DNA from: Alcaligenaceae bacterium
Lineage (GTDB): Bacteria; Pseudomonadota; Gammaproteobacteria; Burkholderiales; Burkholderiaceae_B
Length of the DNA: 37,003 nucleotides
NCBI GenBank assembly: GCA_012839585.1
Contig: DUNB01000055.1
Location: 1 to 37,003, forward strand
Direction of reading: 5' to 3'
Shown: piece by piece, positions 17,253 to 26,937 of the stretch
Numbering within the stretch: the stretch's first letter is position 1
Layout of the letters: the number at the start of each line of letters is the position of its first letter
Translations under genes and position numbers: made by a program
The notes under the pieces: model-generated
Seen by the model: the letters and a program-made list of their open reading frames with translations, nothing else
The model's database searches: none
Told to the model about the DNA's origin: nothing

Positions 17253-18338
17253 TTACAAAGGACGCGGCACAACCTTAGGGCGTTGCCATGACGCATCCAT
17301 CGGTAAACCCGCCACACGAGCAGCGACCTTGGTAGCGATCTCATGATAGAGACGTGCCTCGGGACTATCGGGTGCTGACACCACTGTGGGGCTACCCGAG
17401 TCGGTTTGTTCTCGGATGGACATGGCCAATGGTAAAGCGCCTAGCCATGGCACATTGTACTGTTCTGCCATATCACGACCACCGTGCTGACCAAAGATAG
17501 CCTCGGCATGACCGCAGTTGGTACAAATATGCATGGACATGTTTTCCACCACACCTAATACCGGTACATTAACCTGCTGGAACATTTTCAAGCCCTTTTT
17601 GGCATCGGCTAAAGCCATATCCTGAGGGGTAGTCACTACCACAGCCCCGACTAGAGGGATTTTTTGCGCCATGGTTAAGGCAATATCACCGGTTCCTGGG
17701 GGCATATCCACAATTAAATAATCCAAGTCGTGCCATGCCGTTTGAGTAATCAACTGCGTCAATGCTTGGGTTGCCATAGGACCACGCCAAATAGCAGGCG
17801 CATCGTCTTGCATCAGAAAACCCAGCGAGTTGGTTTGAATACCATGAGCCTCTAAGGGTTTCATGGATTTACCATCAATAGAGCGTGGGCGCTCGTTCAG
17901 TCCCAACATAATTGGCGCACTTGGACCATAGATATCCGCGTCTAACAGACCTACCTTAGCACCTTGCTGTGCCAAGGCTAAGGCCAAGTTCACCGATGTT
18001 GTACTTTTCCCTACGCCCCCTTTACCCGAGGCCACGGCAATGATATTGCGCACATTGGGGATAGGGCGCAAACTTTCTTGTACAGCGTGCGTTTCCACTT
18101 TTGCATATACCGTCAGCTTTACAACCTGTAACCCTAAGGCATTCATTTCCTCTTGAATTCGTTGCTTTAAGACCCCATCTGGATCATAAATGGGGTAAGA
18201 CAGTGTTAAGCTTAATGTAAGCTCTGTGCCTTGCAGTTGTAATTTGCACGTCTCATCAGATACCTCAAGTTTTTTATGGGTATTCGGATCAATTACATTC
18301 GCTAAAGCAGCTAAAACCTGCTCATTATTTACACTCAT
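17253..18338 (-). CDS. apbC: Iron-sulfur cluster carrier protein ApbC/Mrp
   Basis: ApbC is a P-loop ATPase that binds and transfers [4Fe-4S] clusters to apo-proteins. Its 361 residues comprise an N-terminal MIP18/DUF59-like domain (1-80), the deviant Walker A GKGGVGKS (105-112), LLDADIYGPS (131-140), Walker B DMPPGTGD (211-218), and the cluster-binding CTNC (C272, C275). It leads the leftward operon and is divergent from the small membrane protein at 18428, so the 90-bp gap must hold both promoters. Confidence 0.94.
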   Translation of the reverse strand: MSVNNEQVLAALANVIDPNTHKKLEVSDETCKLQLQGTELTLSLTLSYPIYDPDGVLKQRIQEEMNALGLQVVKLTVYAKVETHAVQESLRPIPNVRNIIAVASGKGGVGKSTTSVNLALALAQQGAKVGLLDADIYGPSAPIMLGLNERPRSIDGKSMKPLEAHGIQTNSLGFLMQDDAPAIWRGPMATQALTQLITQTAWHDLDYLIVDMPPGTGDIALTMAQKIPLVGAVVVTTPQDMALADAKKGLKMFQQVNVPVLGVVENMSMHICTNCGHAEAIFGQHGGRDMAEQYNVPWLGALPLAMSIREQTDSGSPTVVSAPDSPEARLYHEIATKVAARVAGLPMDASWQRPKVVPRPL

Positions 18339-18427
18339 TGGTAAAAAAGCCTTAAAAAATGACTAACACGCTATCAAGCATAGCGGATTAGAGGAATTAA
18401 TTTCTTCAAAAAGTGTCATACACTCAT

Positions 18428-18712
18428 ATGAATACATTTAACCAGATTTTACGCTCGATCCTATTCTTTGTACTGACTCTTGTAGGGATGTTGATGGCAG
18501 TGGTGTTTATGGTGTCAACCGCCATCGCTGTTGCTATTTTATACATCGTTGCACGTATCAGTGGTCGCCCTTTTGCGATCAAATCCTACTGGGATCAGCG
18601 TCGACGCAGTCGAACCCGTCCTAACTTTACTCGCAAAGAGACCGCTAGCCCTACTGCTACACATCGCAGCACACAAAATGTAACCGACATAGAAATGCGC
18701 GAGATCCCGTAA
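18428..18712 (+). CDS. Small membrane protein of unknown function
   Basis: I do not recognise this gene. From the ATG at 18428 it encodes 94 residues: a hydrophobic N-terminal half with one long or two closely spaced transmembrane segments (about 8-45), then a basic stretch (DQRRRSRTRP) and a polar tail, consistent with an inner-membrane protein with a cytoplasmic C-terminus. A GTG five codons upstream (18413) is an alternative start; neither has a convincing ribosome-binding site. It sits between apbC and metG. An imperfect hairpin follows at 18748-18764. Confidence 0.6.
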   Translation: MNTFNQILRSILFFVLTLVGMLMAVVFMVSTAIAVAILYIVARISGRPFAIKSYWDQRRRSRTRPNFTRKETASPTATHRSTQNVTDIEMREIP

Positions 18713-18867
18713 AAAACTAACGATTTTACGCTGCATCTGCTATGCTTGCCTTGCTAGTCAAGGCATCACGTTTTGGTTTCGGCTGCTGCCTAACAGTCAC
18801 ATTTATTTACCATTTTGTTTATTGGCTCGCCTAGTGCGGGCTATTGCCCTTTATAGGTTTTAGATTT

Positions 18868-20940
18868 ATGTCGCGCACGATATTCGTTACTACCGCACTC
18901 CCTTATGCCAACGGCTCCTTCCACATCGGACACATTATGGAATATATACAAGCCGATATCTGGGTGCGCTCTATGCGAATGTCCGGCCATACCGTTCATT
19001 TTGTTGGGGCGGATGATGTGCACGGTGCGCCCATCATGCTAAAAGCGCAAAACGAGGGCATTACTCCCGATGAGTTGGTCGCCCGCGTTGCGGCCGAGCG
19101 TCCTCAGTATTTAAATGGCTTTCACATTGCCTTTGATCACTGGCATCGTACTAACTCACCAGAAAACGTAGAGCTCTCGCAGTCCATTTACAAAAAACTC
19201 AAAGCCGCCGGCTTTATTGAGTCTCGTGTGATTGAGCAATTCTACGATCCGATCAAAGGCATGTTCCTGCCAGATCGCTACATCAAAGGCGAGTGCCCTT
19301 CTTGTGGCGCCAAAGAGCAATACGGCGATAGCTGTGAGGCCTGTAGCTCTGTCTACTCGCCTACCGATCTGATCAACCCTTACTCTACGCTCAGTAACGC
19401 TCGTCCAGAGCTACGCAGTTCAGAACACTTCTTCTTTAAGCTCTCTGACCCACGTTGCGTAGAGTTCCTCCAAGACTGGACCACAGGCACCGATCCTAAT
19501 GGTCGCCCCCGCTTACAGTCCGAGGTATTAGGCAAAACACGCGAGTGGCTCAGCAACGAAGACGGTGAGGCCTCCTTATCCGACTGGGATATTTCCCGTG
19601 ACGAACCGTATTTTGGTATTCCCATCCCTGACGCACCAGGCAAATACTTTTACGTCTGGCTCGATGCGCCGGTGGGTTACTTGGCCTCGCTCAAGTCCTA
19701 CTGTAAAAAAGAAGGTTTAGATTTTGATGCCATCGTAGACCCCGAAGGCGATACCGAGCAGGTTCACTTCATTGGCAAAGACATTGTCTACTTCCACGCC
19801 TTGTTCTGGCCCGCCATGCTGAAATTCTCCGGTCGTAAAACACCGGACTCATTGCGTGTGCACGGTTTTATCACCCTAAGCGGTGAAAAAATGTCCAAGA
19901 GCCGTGGTACCGGAATTTCTCCCTTACGCTACTTAGAACTGGGCATGGACGCCGAGTGGATGCGTTACTACATTGCGGCAAAACTGAACTCGCATGTAGA
20001 GGACGTTGACTTTAACCCAGACGACTTCGTAGCACGTGTGAATAGCGACCTTGTGGGTAAATACGTCAACATCGCTAGCCGTGCCGCCAACTTTATTGGT
20101 AAGTTCTTTGATGGCCAGTTAGCCTACGTAGGCGACACCAGCGCGATGCAGAATGAATTTGCCGAGCTTGCTAAATCCACCAGCCTATTACTAGAAACCG
20201 GCGAGTACGGTCGTGCCGTGCGTCAAATCATGGCCCAGGCTGATAAAATCAACCAGGCCTTTGATAGCGCCCAACCTTGGGTTCTAGCCAAAGGCATTGC
20301 AGAGGCCTCTGACGAAACTAAAGCACAACTACAAGACATCTGTTCGCGTGCTCTGGCCGGCTTTAAGGCTTTGTCCGTCTTGCTTAACCCCATTGTGCCT
20401 ACCCTCACCCATCGTGTGGCCACAGAGCTCTTTGGCTTAGACCGTAGCTTTGTGTGGGCTGACGCGGCAGAGCTCCCCACCTCCATTGCTCGCTTCAAAC
20501 ACCTACTACAACGTGTAGACAGCAAACAAATGGACGAGCTGCTTGAGCCTCCCGTCGAGGAAATCGAAACCCCCACACCCGGTGGCGAAGCCATTGCTGA
20601 TACGATAGACTTCAAAGACTTTGCTAAAATCGACCTGCGTATTGCTAAAATTGTCGAATGTACCGAGGTCGAAGGTTCCGATAAGCTATTGCGTCTGATG
20701 CTCGATGTGGACGAAGGCCGCTTGCGCCAAGTCTTTTCTGGCATCAAATCTGTCTACAAACCTGAAGACCTAGTCGGTAAGCTCACCGTCTTAGTTGCCA
20801 ACTTAGCACCGCGTAAAATGCGTTTTGGTGTCTCAGAAGGTATGGTCTTAGCGGCTAGTCACGCTAATGAAAAAGACAACCCTGGTCTCTACATTTTAGA
20901 GCCGCACAGCGGTGCCACCCCAGGCATGAGAATCAGCTAA
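18868..20940 (+). CDS. metG: Methionyl-tRNA synthetase
   Basis: MetRS charges tRNA-Met for initiation and elongation. From the ATG at 18868 the protein has 690 residues: HIGH (19-22), a four-cysteine zinc knuckle (C143, C146, C156, C159), KMSKS (341-345), the anticodon-binding helical domain, and a C-terminal EMAPII-type tRNA-binding domain (about 585-690, [13 protein letters not shown]) used for dimerisation. A TTG eight codons upstream (18844) would add residues not found in homologues. An intrinsic terminator follows the stop codon. Confidence 0.97.
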   Translation: MSRTIFVTTALPYANGSFHIGHIMEYIQADIWVRSMRMSGHTVHFVGADDVHGAPIMLKAQNEGITPDELVARVAAERPQYLNGFHIAFDHWHRTNSPENVELSQSIYKKLKAAGFIESRVIEQFYDPIKGMFLPDRYIKGECPSCGAKEQYGDSCEACSSVYSPTDLINPYSTLSNARPELRSSEHFFFKLSDPRCVEFLQDWTTGTDPNGRPRLQSEVLGKTREWLSNEDGEASLSDWDISRDEPYFGIPIPDAPGKYFYVWLDAPVGYLASLKSYCKKEGLDFDAIVDPEGDTEQVHFIGKDIVYFHALFWPAMLKFSGRKTPDSLRVHGFITLSGEKMSKSRGTGISPLRYLELGMDAEWMRYYIAAKLNSHVEDVDFNPDDFVARVNSDLVGKYVNIASRAANFIGKFFDGQLAYVGDTSAMQNEFAELAKSTSLLLETGEYGRAVRQIMAQADKINQAFDSAQPWVLAKGIAEASDETKAQLQDICSRALAGFKALSVLLNPIVPTLTHRVATELFGLDRSFVWADAAELPTSIARFKHLLQRVDSKQMDELLEPPVEEIETPTPGGEAIADTIDFKDFAKIDLRIAKIVECTEVEGSDKLLRLMLDVDEGRLRQVFSGIKSVYKPEDLVGKLTVLVANLAPRKMRFGVSEGMVLAASHANEKDNPGLYILEPHSGATPGMRIS

Positions 20941-20955
20941 TACCTATTCTCATTC

Positions 20956-20988
20956 AAGGCACTAATTACGATTAGTGCCTTTTCTTTT
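20956..20988 (+). terminator. metG terminator
   Basis: An 11-bp perfect stem AAGGCACTAAT/ATTAGTGCCTT with a TACG loop (20956-20981) runs into a T-rich tract ending at 20988. Confidence 0.88.
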
Positions 20989-21035
20989 AACTGTGGTTTT
21001 ACCTCTTTTTTATTTTTAATTGTTGAGATAGCCCC

Positions 21036-21947
21036 ATGGAAAAAATTCGTATCCAAGATACTGAGCGTACTATCGCTGCTTCTCGCTCCACCATGGTCAG
21101 CGTCGTCGTCAACCTCGTGTTGTCATTGCTGCAATTATTTATTGGTATTTTTGCAAAATCACAGGCCTTAGTCGCTGACGCCATTCACTCACTTTCCGAC
21201 TTAATCTCTGATGGCATAGTCTTGTTGGCAAACAAACACAGTGCCAAAGAGCCCGATGCCGACCACCCCTATGGGCATCGACGTTTTGAAACGGCCGCCA
21301 CCTTGGCCGTAGGAGTGATTTTGCTCTTAGTGGGTGCGGGTATGTTATGGAGCAGTTTTAAAAAGCTGCAAAACCCAAACCTCATAGAAACGGTGCATCT
21401 GATCGCCTTACCCGTAGCGGTGTTGGCGCTGATTTCCAAAGAACTGCTTTTCCGTTATTTGCTCGGTGTGGCCAAGCGTGTACGCTCGACCATGCTCGCC
21501 GCCAATGCCTGGCATGCTCGCTCTGACGCCGCCTCATCCTTGGTGGTCGCGGTTGCCATTGTGGCCAACGTGATGGGTCTGCCTATCGCTGATCCGCTGG
21601 CAGCGCTGGTAGTGGGCTCTATGGTCTTTAGAACTGGCTGGCGCTTTGCCATCGGTGCATTTAATGACCTGATGGATCAAGCCGTCGACGACGAAACCGA
21701 AGCCAAAATCAAAAAACTAATTTTAGAAACCCCAGGCGTGCACGGTTTACATGACCTAAAAACACGTAAATTAGGCGATATGATTTGGGTAGAGGTGGAC
21801 TTAGAGATGGATGGCATGCTGACTATCCACGAAGGACACGACATTGCTGAAGCGGCCCGTAAGCGGGTAATGGATGCACTGCCTGTATTAGATATGATGA
21901 CGCACTTTGATCCTGTGCAGATGTATAGAGAGGAAAAAGTGGCGTAA
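21036..21947 (+). CDS. Cation diffusion facilitator (CDF) metal exporter
   Basis: CDF proteins export divalent metals such as Zn, Fe, Mn or Cd by proton antiport across the inner membrane. The 303 residues include about six transmembrane helices, the metal-site aspartates in DAIHSLSD (D48-D55), the HPYGHRRFE motif (77-85), the second metal motif HARSDAASS (about 160), and a cytoplasmic ferredoxin-like C-terminal domain from about residue 210. It resembles FieF, but the preferred metal cannot be deduced. It stands alone, with tRNA-Gly antisense downstream. Confidence 0.88.
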   Translation: MEKIRIQDTERTIAASRSTMVSVVVNLVLSLLQLFIGIFAKSQALVADAIHSLSDLISDGIVLLANKHSAKEPDADHPYGHRRFETAATLAVGVILLLVGAGMLWSSFKKLQNPNLIETVHLIALPVAVLALISKELLFRYLLGVAKRVRSTMLAANAWHARSDAASSLVVAVAIVANVMGLPIADPLAALVVGSMVFRTGWRFAIGAFNDLMDQAVDDETEAKIKKLILETPGVHGLHDLKTRKLGDMIWVEVDLEMDGMLTIHEGHDIAEAARKRVMDALPVLDMMTHFDPVQMYREEKVA

Positions 21948-21956
21948 CAGCCTAAA

Positions 21957-22030
21957 TGGAGCGGGTGAAGGGAATCGAACCCTCGTATGCAGCTTGGGAA
22001 GCTGCCGTTCTACCATTGAACTACACCCGC
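21957..22030 (-). tRNA. tRNA-Gly(CCC)
   Basis: The minus strand folds into a complete 74-nt cloverleaf with an encoded CCA end. The acceptor is GCGGGTG/CACCCGC, the anticodon arm GCAGC-TTCCCAA-GCTGC with anticodon CCC, and the T-loop GTTCGATTC. A TATAAT box (22082-22077) lies about 40 nt upstream on the same strand. It is antisense to the flanking genes. Confidence 0.97.
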
Positions 22031-22105
22031 ATCAGATGCCTGCTAAAATAGGCATTTATTTCCTTCTAAGCTATGAATTATAGCGCAAAGCCCTTTAATT
22101 GCATC

Positions 22106-22831
22106 ATGAATTCTGAAAAAAATACCAAAGACTTCGGTCACATCAAAAGTTTTGTGTCGCATCGTGCCCACATGACGCCTAGCCAAAAAGAGGCTTTTGA
22201 CCGTTTGATGCCTGTTTGGGGCATTCCCTACGAGCCCAAAACCTTAGATTTACAGGCGACCTATCAACGCACCGCGCCGACTATCTTAGAAATTGGTTTT
22301 GGCATGGGAGAAACCACCCTAAAAATTGCTCAGGCTCGCCCCGAGGACAATTTTTTAGGGGTAGAGGTATTCCCTTCTGGCGTGGGTGCTTTGTTAAGAC
22401 GCATCGATGACCATCAAACAAAAAACATCCGTATTATTCAGCACGATGCCGTAGAGGTCGTGCGCGATATGATCTTGCCTGCCACCTTGGCGGGTGTGCA
22501 TATTTACTTCCCTGACCCTTGGCCCAAAAAGCGTCACCATAAACGACGCCTCATTCAGCCGCCGTTTATCCAATTACTTGCTTCCCGTCTGGCTCCTGGT
22601 GCTTATATTCACTGCGCTACAGATTGGGAAAACTACGCTGAACAAATGCTAGAGGTCTTATCCAGCTGCGAACTGCTCTCAAACAAACACGAGGGATTTG
22701 CTCCGCGCCCGGATTACCGTCCTCAAACTAAATTTGAAACCCGAGGATTAAACTTAGGTCATGGTGTATGGGATCTTATCTTTACGCGTAACGACCAACC
22801 CAACCCAGAAACACTTTTATTGGAGAGATAA
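22106..22831 (+). CDS. trmB: tRNA (guanine-N7)-methyltransferase
   Basis: TrmB makes m7G46 in the variable loop of many tRNAs, using S-adenosylmethionine. The protein shows the SAM-binding LEIGFGMGE (61-69), the family signature [15 protein letters not shown] (134-148), and C-terminal TKFETRG. I chose the ATG at 22106 (241 residues), which fits the family length; the ATG at 22073 would add 11 residues and overlap the -10 box of tRNA-Gly. Neither start has a clear ribosome-binding site. The stop codon abuts the thiS start. Confidence 0.93.
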   Translation: MNSEKNTKDFGHIKSFVSHRAHMTPSQKEAFDRLMPVWGIPYEPKTLDLQATYQRTAPTILEIGFGMGETTLKIAQARPEDNFLGVEVFPSGVGALLRRIDDHQTKNIRIIQHDAVEVVRDMILPATLAGVHIYFPDPWPKKRHHKRRLIQPPFIQLLASRLAPGAYIHCATDWENYAEQMLEVLSSCELLSNKHEGFAPRPDYRPQTKFETRGLNLGHGVWDLIFTRNDQPNPETLLLER

Positions 22832-23029
22832 TTGCAAATTGTTTTAAATGGCGAGCAGCGTGACTGCAGCGCCCAAACGGTATTTGATCTTATTTCTGAA
22901 CTTGGCTATGTGGGCAAACGTATTGCCGTAGAGCTCAATGGCGAAATTGTGCCCAAAAGCCAGCACGAAGCCACCGCACTGAACAACGGCGATCAACTCG
23001 AGATTGTCGTGGCAGTTGGTGGGGGCTAA
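22832..23029 (+). CDS. thiS: Sulfur carrier protein ThiS
   Basis: ThiS carries the sulfur for the thiazole ring of thiamine as a C-terminal thiocarboxylate. The 65-residue ubiquitin-like protein ends in the required GG (AVGGG). The start is a TTG directly after the trmB stop; the GGAGAG within the trmB end, 4 nt upstream, supports it. In related Burkholderiales thiS is often followed by thiG, but here the next gene is kbp, so its partner must lie elsewhere. Confidence 0.88.
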   Translation: MQIVLNGEQRDCSAQTVFDLISELGYVGKRIAVELNGEIVPKSQHEATALNNGDQLEIVVAVGGG

Positions 23030-23142
23030 AGCCTTAGCTCTAACAATAGTTAACAATAATTCCGTTACAAGTCACATTTAGCTCTGCATAATAGATCTGT
23101 AGCTCTCTTAGCTAATAAATCGATCAACGAATAGGAGTTCAT

Positions 23143-23589
23143 ATGAGCGTTTTTAGTTTCTTAAAAAATGTAGGCGCCAAAATCATGGGTAGCAGCGACA
23201 CCACTGCCGCTACACCGGATGAGCTAAAAAAGGAATTAGCTAAACACAACCTGGATGCGGATGGCATCGAAGTGAACGTAGACGGCGACAAAGTCACCGT
23301 AACCGGTCCTGCCGCCTCTACAGAGCAAGCGGAAAAAATTGTGTTGGCCTTAGGTAACACCATGGGTGTATCGGCGGTAGAGAACAAGCTCGATGTAGCT
23401 CAACCCAGCACCGAAGCCCGTATGTACACCGTTAAATCGGGCGACACCTTATGGAAAATCGCTGAAGAAATGTATGGCAAAGGCAATGGTGCTAAATACA
23501 ACGTCATTTTTGAAGCTAACACGCCCATGTTGAGCCATCCCGATAAAATCTACCCTGGGCAGGTTCTACGTATCCCTGAGCTAGGCTAA
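23143..23589 (+). CDS. kbp: BON-LysM protein, Kbp/YgaU-like
   Basis: The 148-residue protein joins a BON domain (about 25-88) to a C-terminal LysM domain (94-145, YTVKSGDTLWKIA), the architecture of E. coli Kbp (YgaU). Kbp is a small cytoplasmic potassium-binding protein induced by osmotic stress. There is no signal peptide, which fits a cytoplasmic role despite the LysM domain. AGGAG stands before the ATG. A strong terminator follows. Confidence 0.9.
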   Translation: MSVFSFLKNVGAKIMGSSDTTAATPDELKKELAKHNLDADGIEVNVDGDKVTVTGPAASTEQAEKIVLALGNTMGVSAVENKLDVAQPSTEARMYTVKSGDTLWKIAEEMYGKGNGAKYNVIFEANTPMLSHPDKIYPGQVLRIPELG

Positions 23590-23611
23590 ACGCAGTCGTT
23601 AACTCAGCCAT

Positions 23612-23641
23612 AAAAAAGAGCGGGCATTGCCCGCTCTTTTT
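23612..23641. terminator. Bidirectional terminator between kbp and ffh
   Basis: A GAGCGGGC/GCCCGCTC stem (23618-23625 with 23629-23636) has an A-tract before and a T-tract after it, so it can terminate both convergent genes. Confidence 0.9.
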
Positions 23642-23664
23642 GCGTTGGAAGTCCGTCTCTTTGT

Positions 23665-25173
23665 TTAACGACGACGTTTACCCTTACCTTTGCCCTTGCC
23701 ACCACGACCACCGCCGCCTAGCATGCCACCTAAGCCACTCATCATGCCGCCTAGACCACCACCTCCCATGCCGCCGGCAAGACCGCCTAGGCCGCCCATA
23801 CCGCCCATAGCGCGCATCATCTTGGCCATACCACCGCCTTTCATCTTTTTCATCACGCCTTGCATTTGTTCAAACTGTTTGAGCAGTTGGTTGACCTCTT
23901 GGATAGGTACACCCGATCCCATGGCAATACGACGTTTACGGGAGGCTTTGATGAGTTCAGGTTTGGCACGTTCGGCCGGTGTCATCGCGTTGATGATGCC
24001 TTCGGTGCGACGTAGCTGTTTATCGGCCTCGCCACCTTGGAGTTGTTCTGCAGCAGAAGCGAATTGTGCAGGCAGCTTTTTAAGCAAGGAGCCCATGTCG
24101 CCCATTTTTTTAACCTGCTGCAATTGATCCTTAAAGTCATTCAAATCAAAGCGATCACCGGCTTTGATTTTACTGGCCATTTTTTCGGCCTCGGAAATAT
24201 CGATATTGCGCTGGGCTTGTTCAACCAAGCTAACGATATCCCCCATCCCCAAAATACGCTGGGCCATGCGTTCTGGATGGAAAGGCTCCAAACCATCCAG
24301 TTTTTCAGACATACCCACAAATTTAAGGGGACGACCTGTAATGTGGCGTACCGATAGAGCGGCACCGCCTCGGGCATCACCGTCTAGTTTGGTCAGCACC
24401 ACCCCTGTCAAGGGCAGCGCGTCCGCAAAGGCTTTGGCTACGTTCACCGCATCCTGACCCTGCATGGCATCCACCACAAACAAGGTTTCGACCGGATTCA
24501 CGGTATCGTAAAGCAGACGAATTTCTTTCATCATGGCTTCATCAATACCCAAGCGACCGGCTGTATCCACAATCAATACATCGTAGTGGTGACGACGGGC
24601 GTGCTCCACTGCACGCGTGGCAATGTCTTGCGGTTTTTCGGAAGAGCTAGAGGGAAGGAAATCTACCCCTACCTGACCCGCTACGGTTTCCAACTGATCG
24701 ATCGCAGCAGGACGGTATACGTCAGCACTAACCACGAGGACTTTCTTTTTACCGGTTTTACGGCCATTATGGGTATGACCGCCTTCGCTGAGCCATTTGG
24801 CTAATTTACCCGTGGTGGTGGTTTTACCCGCCCCTTGAAGACCTGCCATCAAGATCACAGCTGGAGGCTGAGTGGCCAAGGACAGTTCCGAGGCCTGTTC
24901 CCCTAAATCCGCACCCATTAATTGGGTGAGTTCTTGGTGCACTATCCCCACCAAAGCCTGACCCGGATTGAGCGAGTCAGCGACCTCATGGCCTAAAGCT
25001 TGTTCTTTGACCTTAGCGATGAATTCACGCACTACGGGCAAGGCCACGTCGGCCTCGAGCAACGCCATGCGCACTTCGCGCAACATCTCTTGGGTGTTGG
25101 ACTCGGTCAGTCGAGCTTGACCACGCATTGTTTTCACAACGCGTGACATACGCTGGGTAAGATTTTCAAACAT
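23665..25173 (-). CDS. ffh: Signal recognition particle protein Ffh
   Basis: Ffh binds 4.5S RNA and signal sequences of nascent membrane proteins and docks with FtsY. The order is N domain (1-90), GTPase G domain with GLQGAGKT (111-118), DTAGRLG and TKLDGDARGG, then the methionine-rich M domain. At 502 residues it is longer than E. coli Ffh (453). The extra length is a glycine/methionine-rich tail ending in KGKGKGKRRR plus a short basic insertion near residue 135. It is divergent from a ypjD-like gene, an arrangement also known in E. coli. Confidence 0.97.
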   Translation of the reverse strand: MFENLTQRMSRVVKTMRGQARLTESNTQEMLREVRMALLEADVALPVVREFIAKVKEQALGHEVADSLNPGQALVGIVHQELTQLMGADLGEQASELSLATQPPAVILMAGLQGAGKTTTTGKLAKWLSEGGHTHNGRKTGKKKVLVVSADVYRPAAIDQLETVAGQVGVDFLPSSSSEKPQDIATRAVEHARRHHYDVLIVDTAGRLGIDEAMMKEIRLLYDTVNPVETLFVVDAMQGQDAVNVAKAFADALPLTGVVLTKLDGDARGGAALSVRHITGRPLKFVGMSEKLDGLEPFHPERMAQRILGMGDIVSLVEQAQRNIDISEAEKMASKIKAGDRFDLNDFKDQLQQVKKMGDMGSLLKKLPAQFASAAEQLQGGEADKQLRRTEGIINAMTPAERAKPELIKASRKRRIAMGSGVPIQEVNQLLKQFEQMQGVMKKMKGGGMAKMMRAMGGMGGLGGLAGGMGGGGLGGMMSGLGGMLGGGGRGGKGKGKGKRRR

Positions 25174-25272
25174 AAGGCTGGTTTCGCTTAAACTATAGAA
25201 TAGAGGAGACAGATTAAATATGGTTTACTATGGCATCGTGCCTAAAAACCTTTACCTACCCTGTCGATAAAT

Positions 25273-26124
25273 ATGTCTGCAAGTATAGTATTTCATGGAT
25301 TGGCGGCAGTTGCCTATGGCATCTTGGCTCTGTCGTTATGGTTGCCCATAAATAAACACCAACGCCCCCCACGCATAAACCGTACCTTTAGAGTCGGTTT
25401 ACTCGCCGCGCTCATTATTCATGGTACAGGTTTATTGTCAGCCATTATATTGCCACAAGGCTTGCATCTGGGTTGGGCACTGGCTCTATCTGCCGGCGTT
25501 TGGCTCGGTATGATCGTCTTTTGGTTCGAAAGCCTATTCAGACGGCTAGATAGTCTATTGCTTATATTACTACCTACAGCCGCTCTAGTCAGCCTGATTA
25601 CCACCCTTTTTCCTGATGGCTTCATCGTTCATCACGCTAATAATGACTGGCTACGCGTCCACTTGTTAATTGCTTTGGTTGCGTATGGCTTAGCCGGTGT
25701 AGCGGCCATGCATGCCATTTTGATTACCGTGTTAGATCGACAATTACACCGTCCTGTTCAAGCCATGGGCCAACAGAACACCTGGTATCGTGCTCTGGAT
25801 AGCATGCCGCCTTTAATGATCCAAGAAACCCTATTATTTAGGTTGATCCGGTTTGCTTTTATTGCATTAAGCTTCACCGTTTTAAGTGGCATGGCAGTAT
25901 CATTACAGTTAACCAACCAACTGGTTCCGCTCGATCATAAAACCCTATTTACTATCCTATCATGGCTGACATTCGGTGCTTTATTGATCGGGCGCCGCGT
26001 ACGTGGTTGGCGTGGCCGTGCCGCCCTCAGGTGGACGTTGGCCGGTTTCTGCTTTTTATTGCTGGCCTACACCGGCAGTCGTTTTGTTTTAGACGTTATT
26101 TTACAGCGAGGTCCCTTTGGCTAA
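25273..26124 (+). CDS. CcsA/YpjD-like inner-membrane protein
   Basis: A 283-residue polytopic membrane protein with about eight hydrophobic segments, of the cytochrome c assembly (CcsA/CcmC-like) family; the proteobacterial branch beside ffh is called YpjD (CorE). Its job is not well established. It starts 99 bp from ffh on the opposite strand and overlaps the next gene by 8 bp, forming an operon with the PP0621 gene and ampD. The family call rests on context and hydrophobicity pattern as much as on motifs. Confidence 0.8.
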   Translation: MSASIVFHGLAAVAYGILALSLWLPINKHQRPPRINRTFRVGLLAALIIHGTGLLSAIILPQGLHLGWALALSAGVWLGMIVFWFESLFRRLDSLLLILLPTAALVSLITTLFPDGFIVHHANNDWLRVHLLIALVAYGLAGVAAMHAILITVLDRQLHRPVQAMGQQNTWYRALDSMPPLMIQETLLFRLIRFAFIALSFTVLSGMAVSLQLTNQLVPLDHKTLFTILSWLTFGALLIGRRVRGWRGRAALRWTLAGFCFLLLAYTGSRFVLDVILQRGPFG

Positions 26125-26362
26125 ATTGTTGTTATGGGTGGTTGTGATTATTGCCGCCCTTTTCGTCACACGCCTGATTACTCACAAGCAGGCCGCATCG
26201 GCGCGTCGCCCCAAATCCCCTAAAGCTCCTGCACCTCAGGGCGCAGAAAAAATGGTGCGCTGTGCACACTGTGGCATCTATTTACCTCGCTCCGAGGCGC
26301 TGATGAGCAATGATCACACCTGGTGTAGCTTAGAGCACGCCAAACTCGGTCCTCGGCACTGA
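26117..26362 (+). CDS. PP0621-family small zinc-ribbon membrane protein
   Basis: The 81 residues comprise one N-terminal transmembrane helix (3-20), a proline/lysine linker, and a likely metal site with C49, C52 (CAHC), C70 and H74. This is the PP0621 pattern, of unknown function. The start is a TTG at 26117 with GAGG about 7 nt upstream, overlapping the end of the preceding gene. Its TGA overlaps the ampD ATG (TGATG), so the three genes are translationally coupled. Confidence 0.82.
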   Translation: MAKLLLWVVVIIAALFVTRLITHKQAASARRPKSPKAPAPQGAEKMVRCAHCGIYLPRSEALMSNDHTWCSLEHAKLGPRH

Positions 26363-26937
26363 TGCTGCGCTTAGATCGTCATGGCTGGTTGCACCCAAAC
26401 GCTACGGTGCAACTGGCCCCTTCCCCTAACTGCAATGCCCGCCCAGCAGGAACGCAACCGTATCTGCTGGTGATTCATAACATCAGTCTGCCCCCCAATC
26501 AATTTGAGGGGGACGCCGTCATTCAGTTTTTTCAGAATCAATTGGATTTTGATAGCCACCCGTGGTTTGATCAGATCCGGGGCGTAACCGTATCGGCACA
26601 TTTTTTTATACGCCGAGATGGCCATATCGTGCAATTTGTATCGACCCATGATCGCGCCTGGCATGCAGGGGTCTCTCAATTTCAGGGCAGAGAAAACTGC
26701 AATGATTTTTCTATTGGGGTGGAATTAGAGGGGGCGGATCATACTCCCTACACAGACGAACAATACCACCGCTTAGCTCAGCTCACGCACATATTAAGCC
26801 AGCGCCATCCTATCCGTGCTGTGCAAGGTCACGAACACATTGCCCCGGTACGTAAAACCGACCCAGGGCCGGCCTTTGACTGGTGGTATTACGCCCACCA
26901 AAGCCATCTGCCCCTACGCTTTTTTCCGCTCAGTTAA
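26362..26937 (+). CDS. ampD: 1,6-anhydro-N-acetylmuramyl-L-alanine amidase AmpD
   Basis: AmpD is a cytoplasmic zinc amidase that trims the stem peptide from anhydromuropeptides during cell-wall recycling; its loss usually derepresses AmpC beta-lactamase where ampR is present. The zinc ligands H39 (VIHN), H157 (GHEH) and D167 (KTDPGP) and the catalytic glutamate E121 are all present. The 191 residues match the family. Its last four bases overlap the end of the convergent oxidase gene. Confidence 0.95.
   Translation: MLRLDRHGWLHPNATVQLAPSPNCNARPAGTQPYLLVIHNISLPPNQFEGDAVIQFFQNQLDFDSHPWFDQIRGVTVSAHFFIRRDGHIVQFVSTHDRAWHAGVSQFQGRENCNDFSIGVELEGADHTPYTDEQYHRLAQLTHILSQRHPIRAVQGHEHIAPVRKTDPGPAFDWWYYAHQSHLPLRFFPLS

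Noticed and set aside
18748..18764. Hairpin GCCTTG/CAAGGC before metG as terminator
   Set aside because: Short stem with no adjacent T-run; weak evidence either way.
23030..23142. Riboswitch or RNA gene between thiS and kbp
   Set aside because: No TPP or other riboswitch motif seen; only a normal ribosome-binding site for kbp.
23690..24127. Proline-rich frame antisense to ffh
   Set aside because: It is the mirror of the glycine/methionine-rich tail of Ffh, not a gene.
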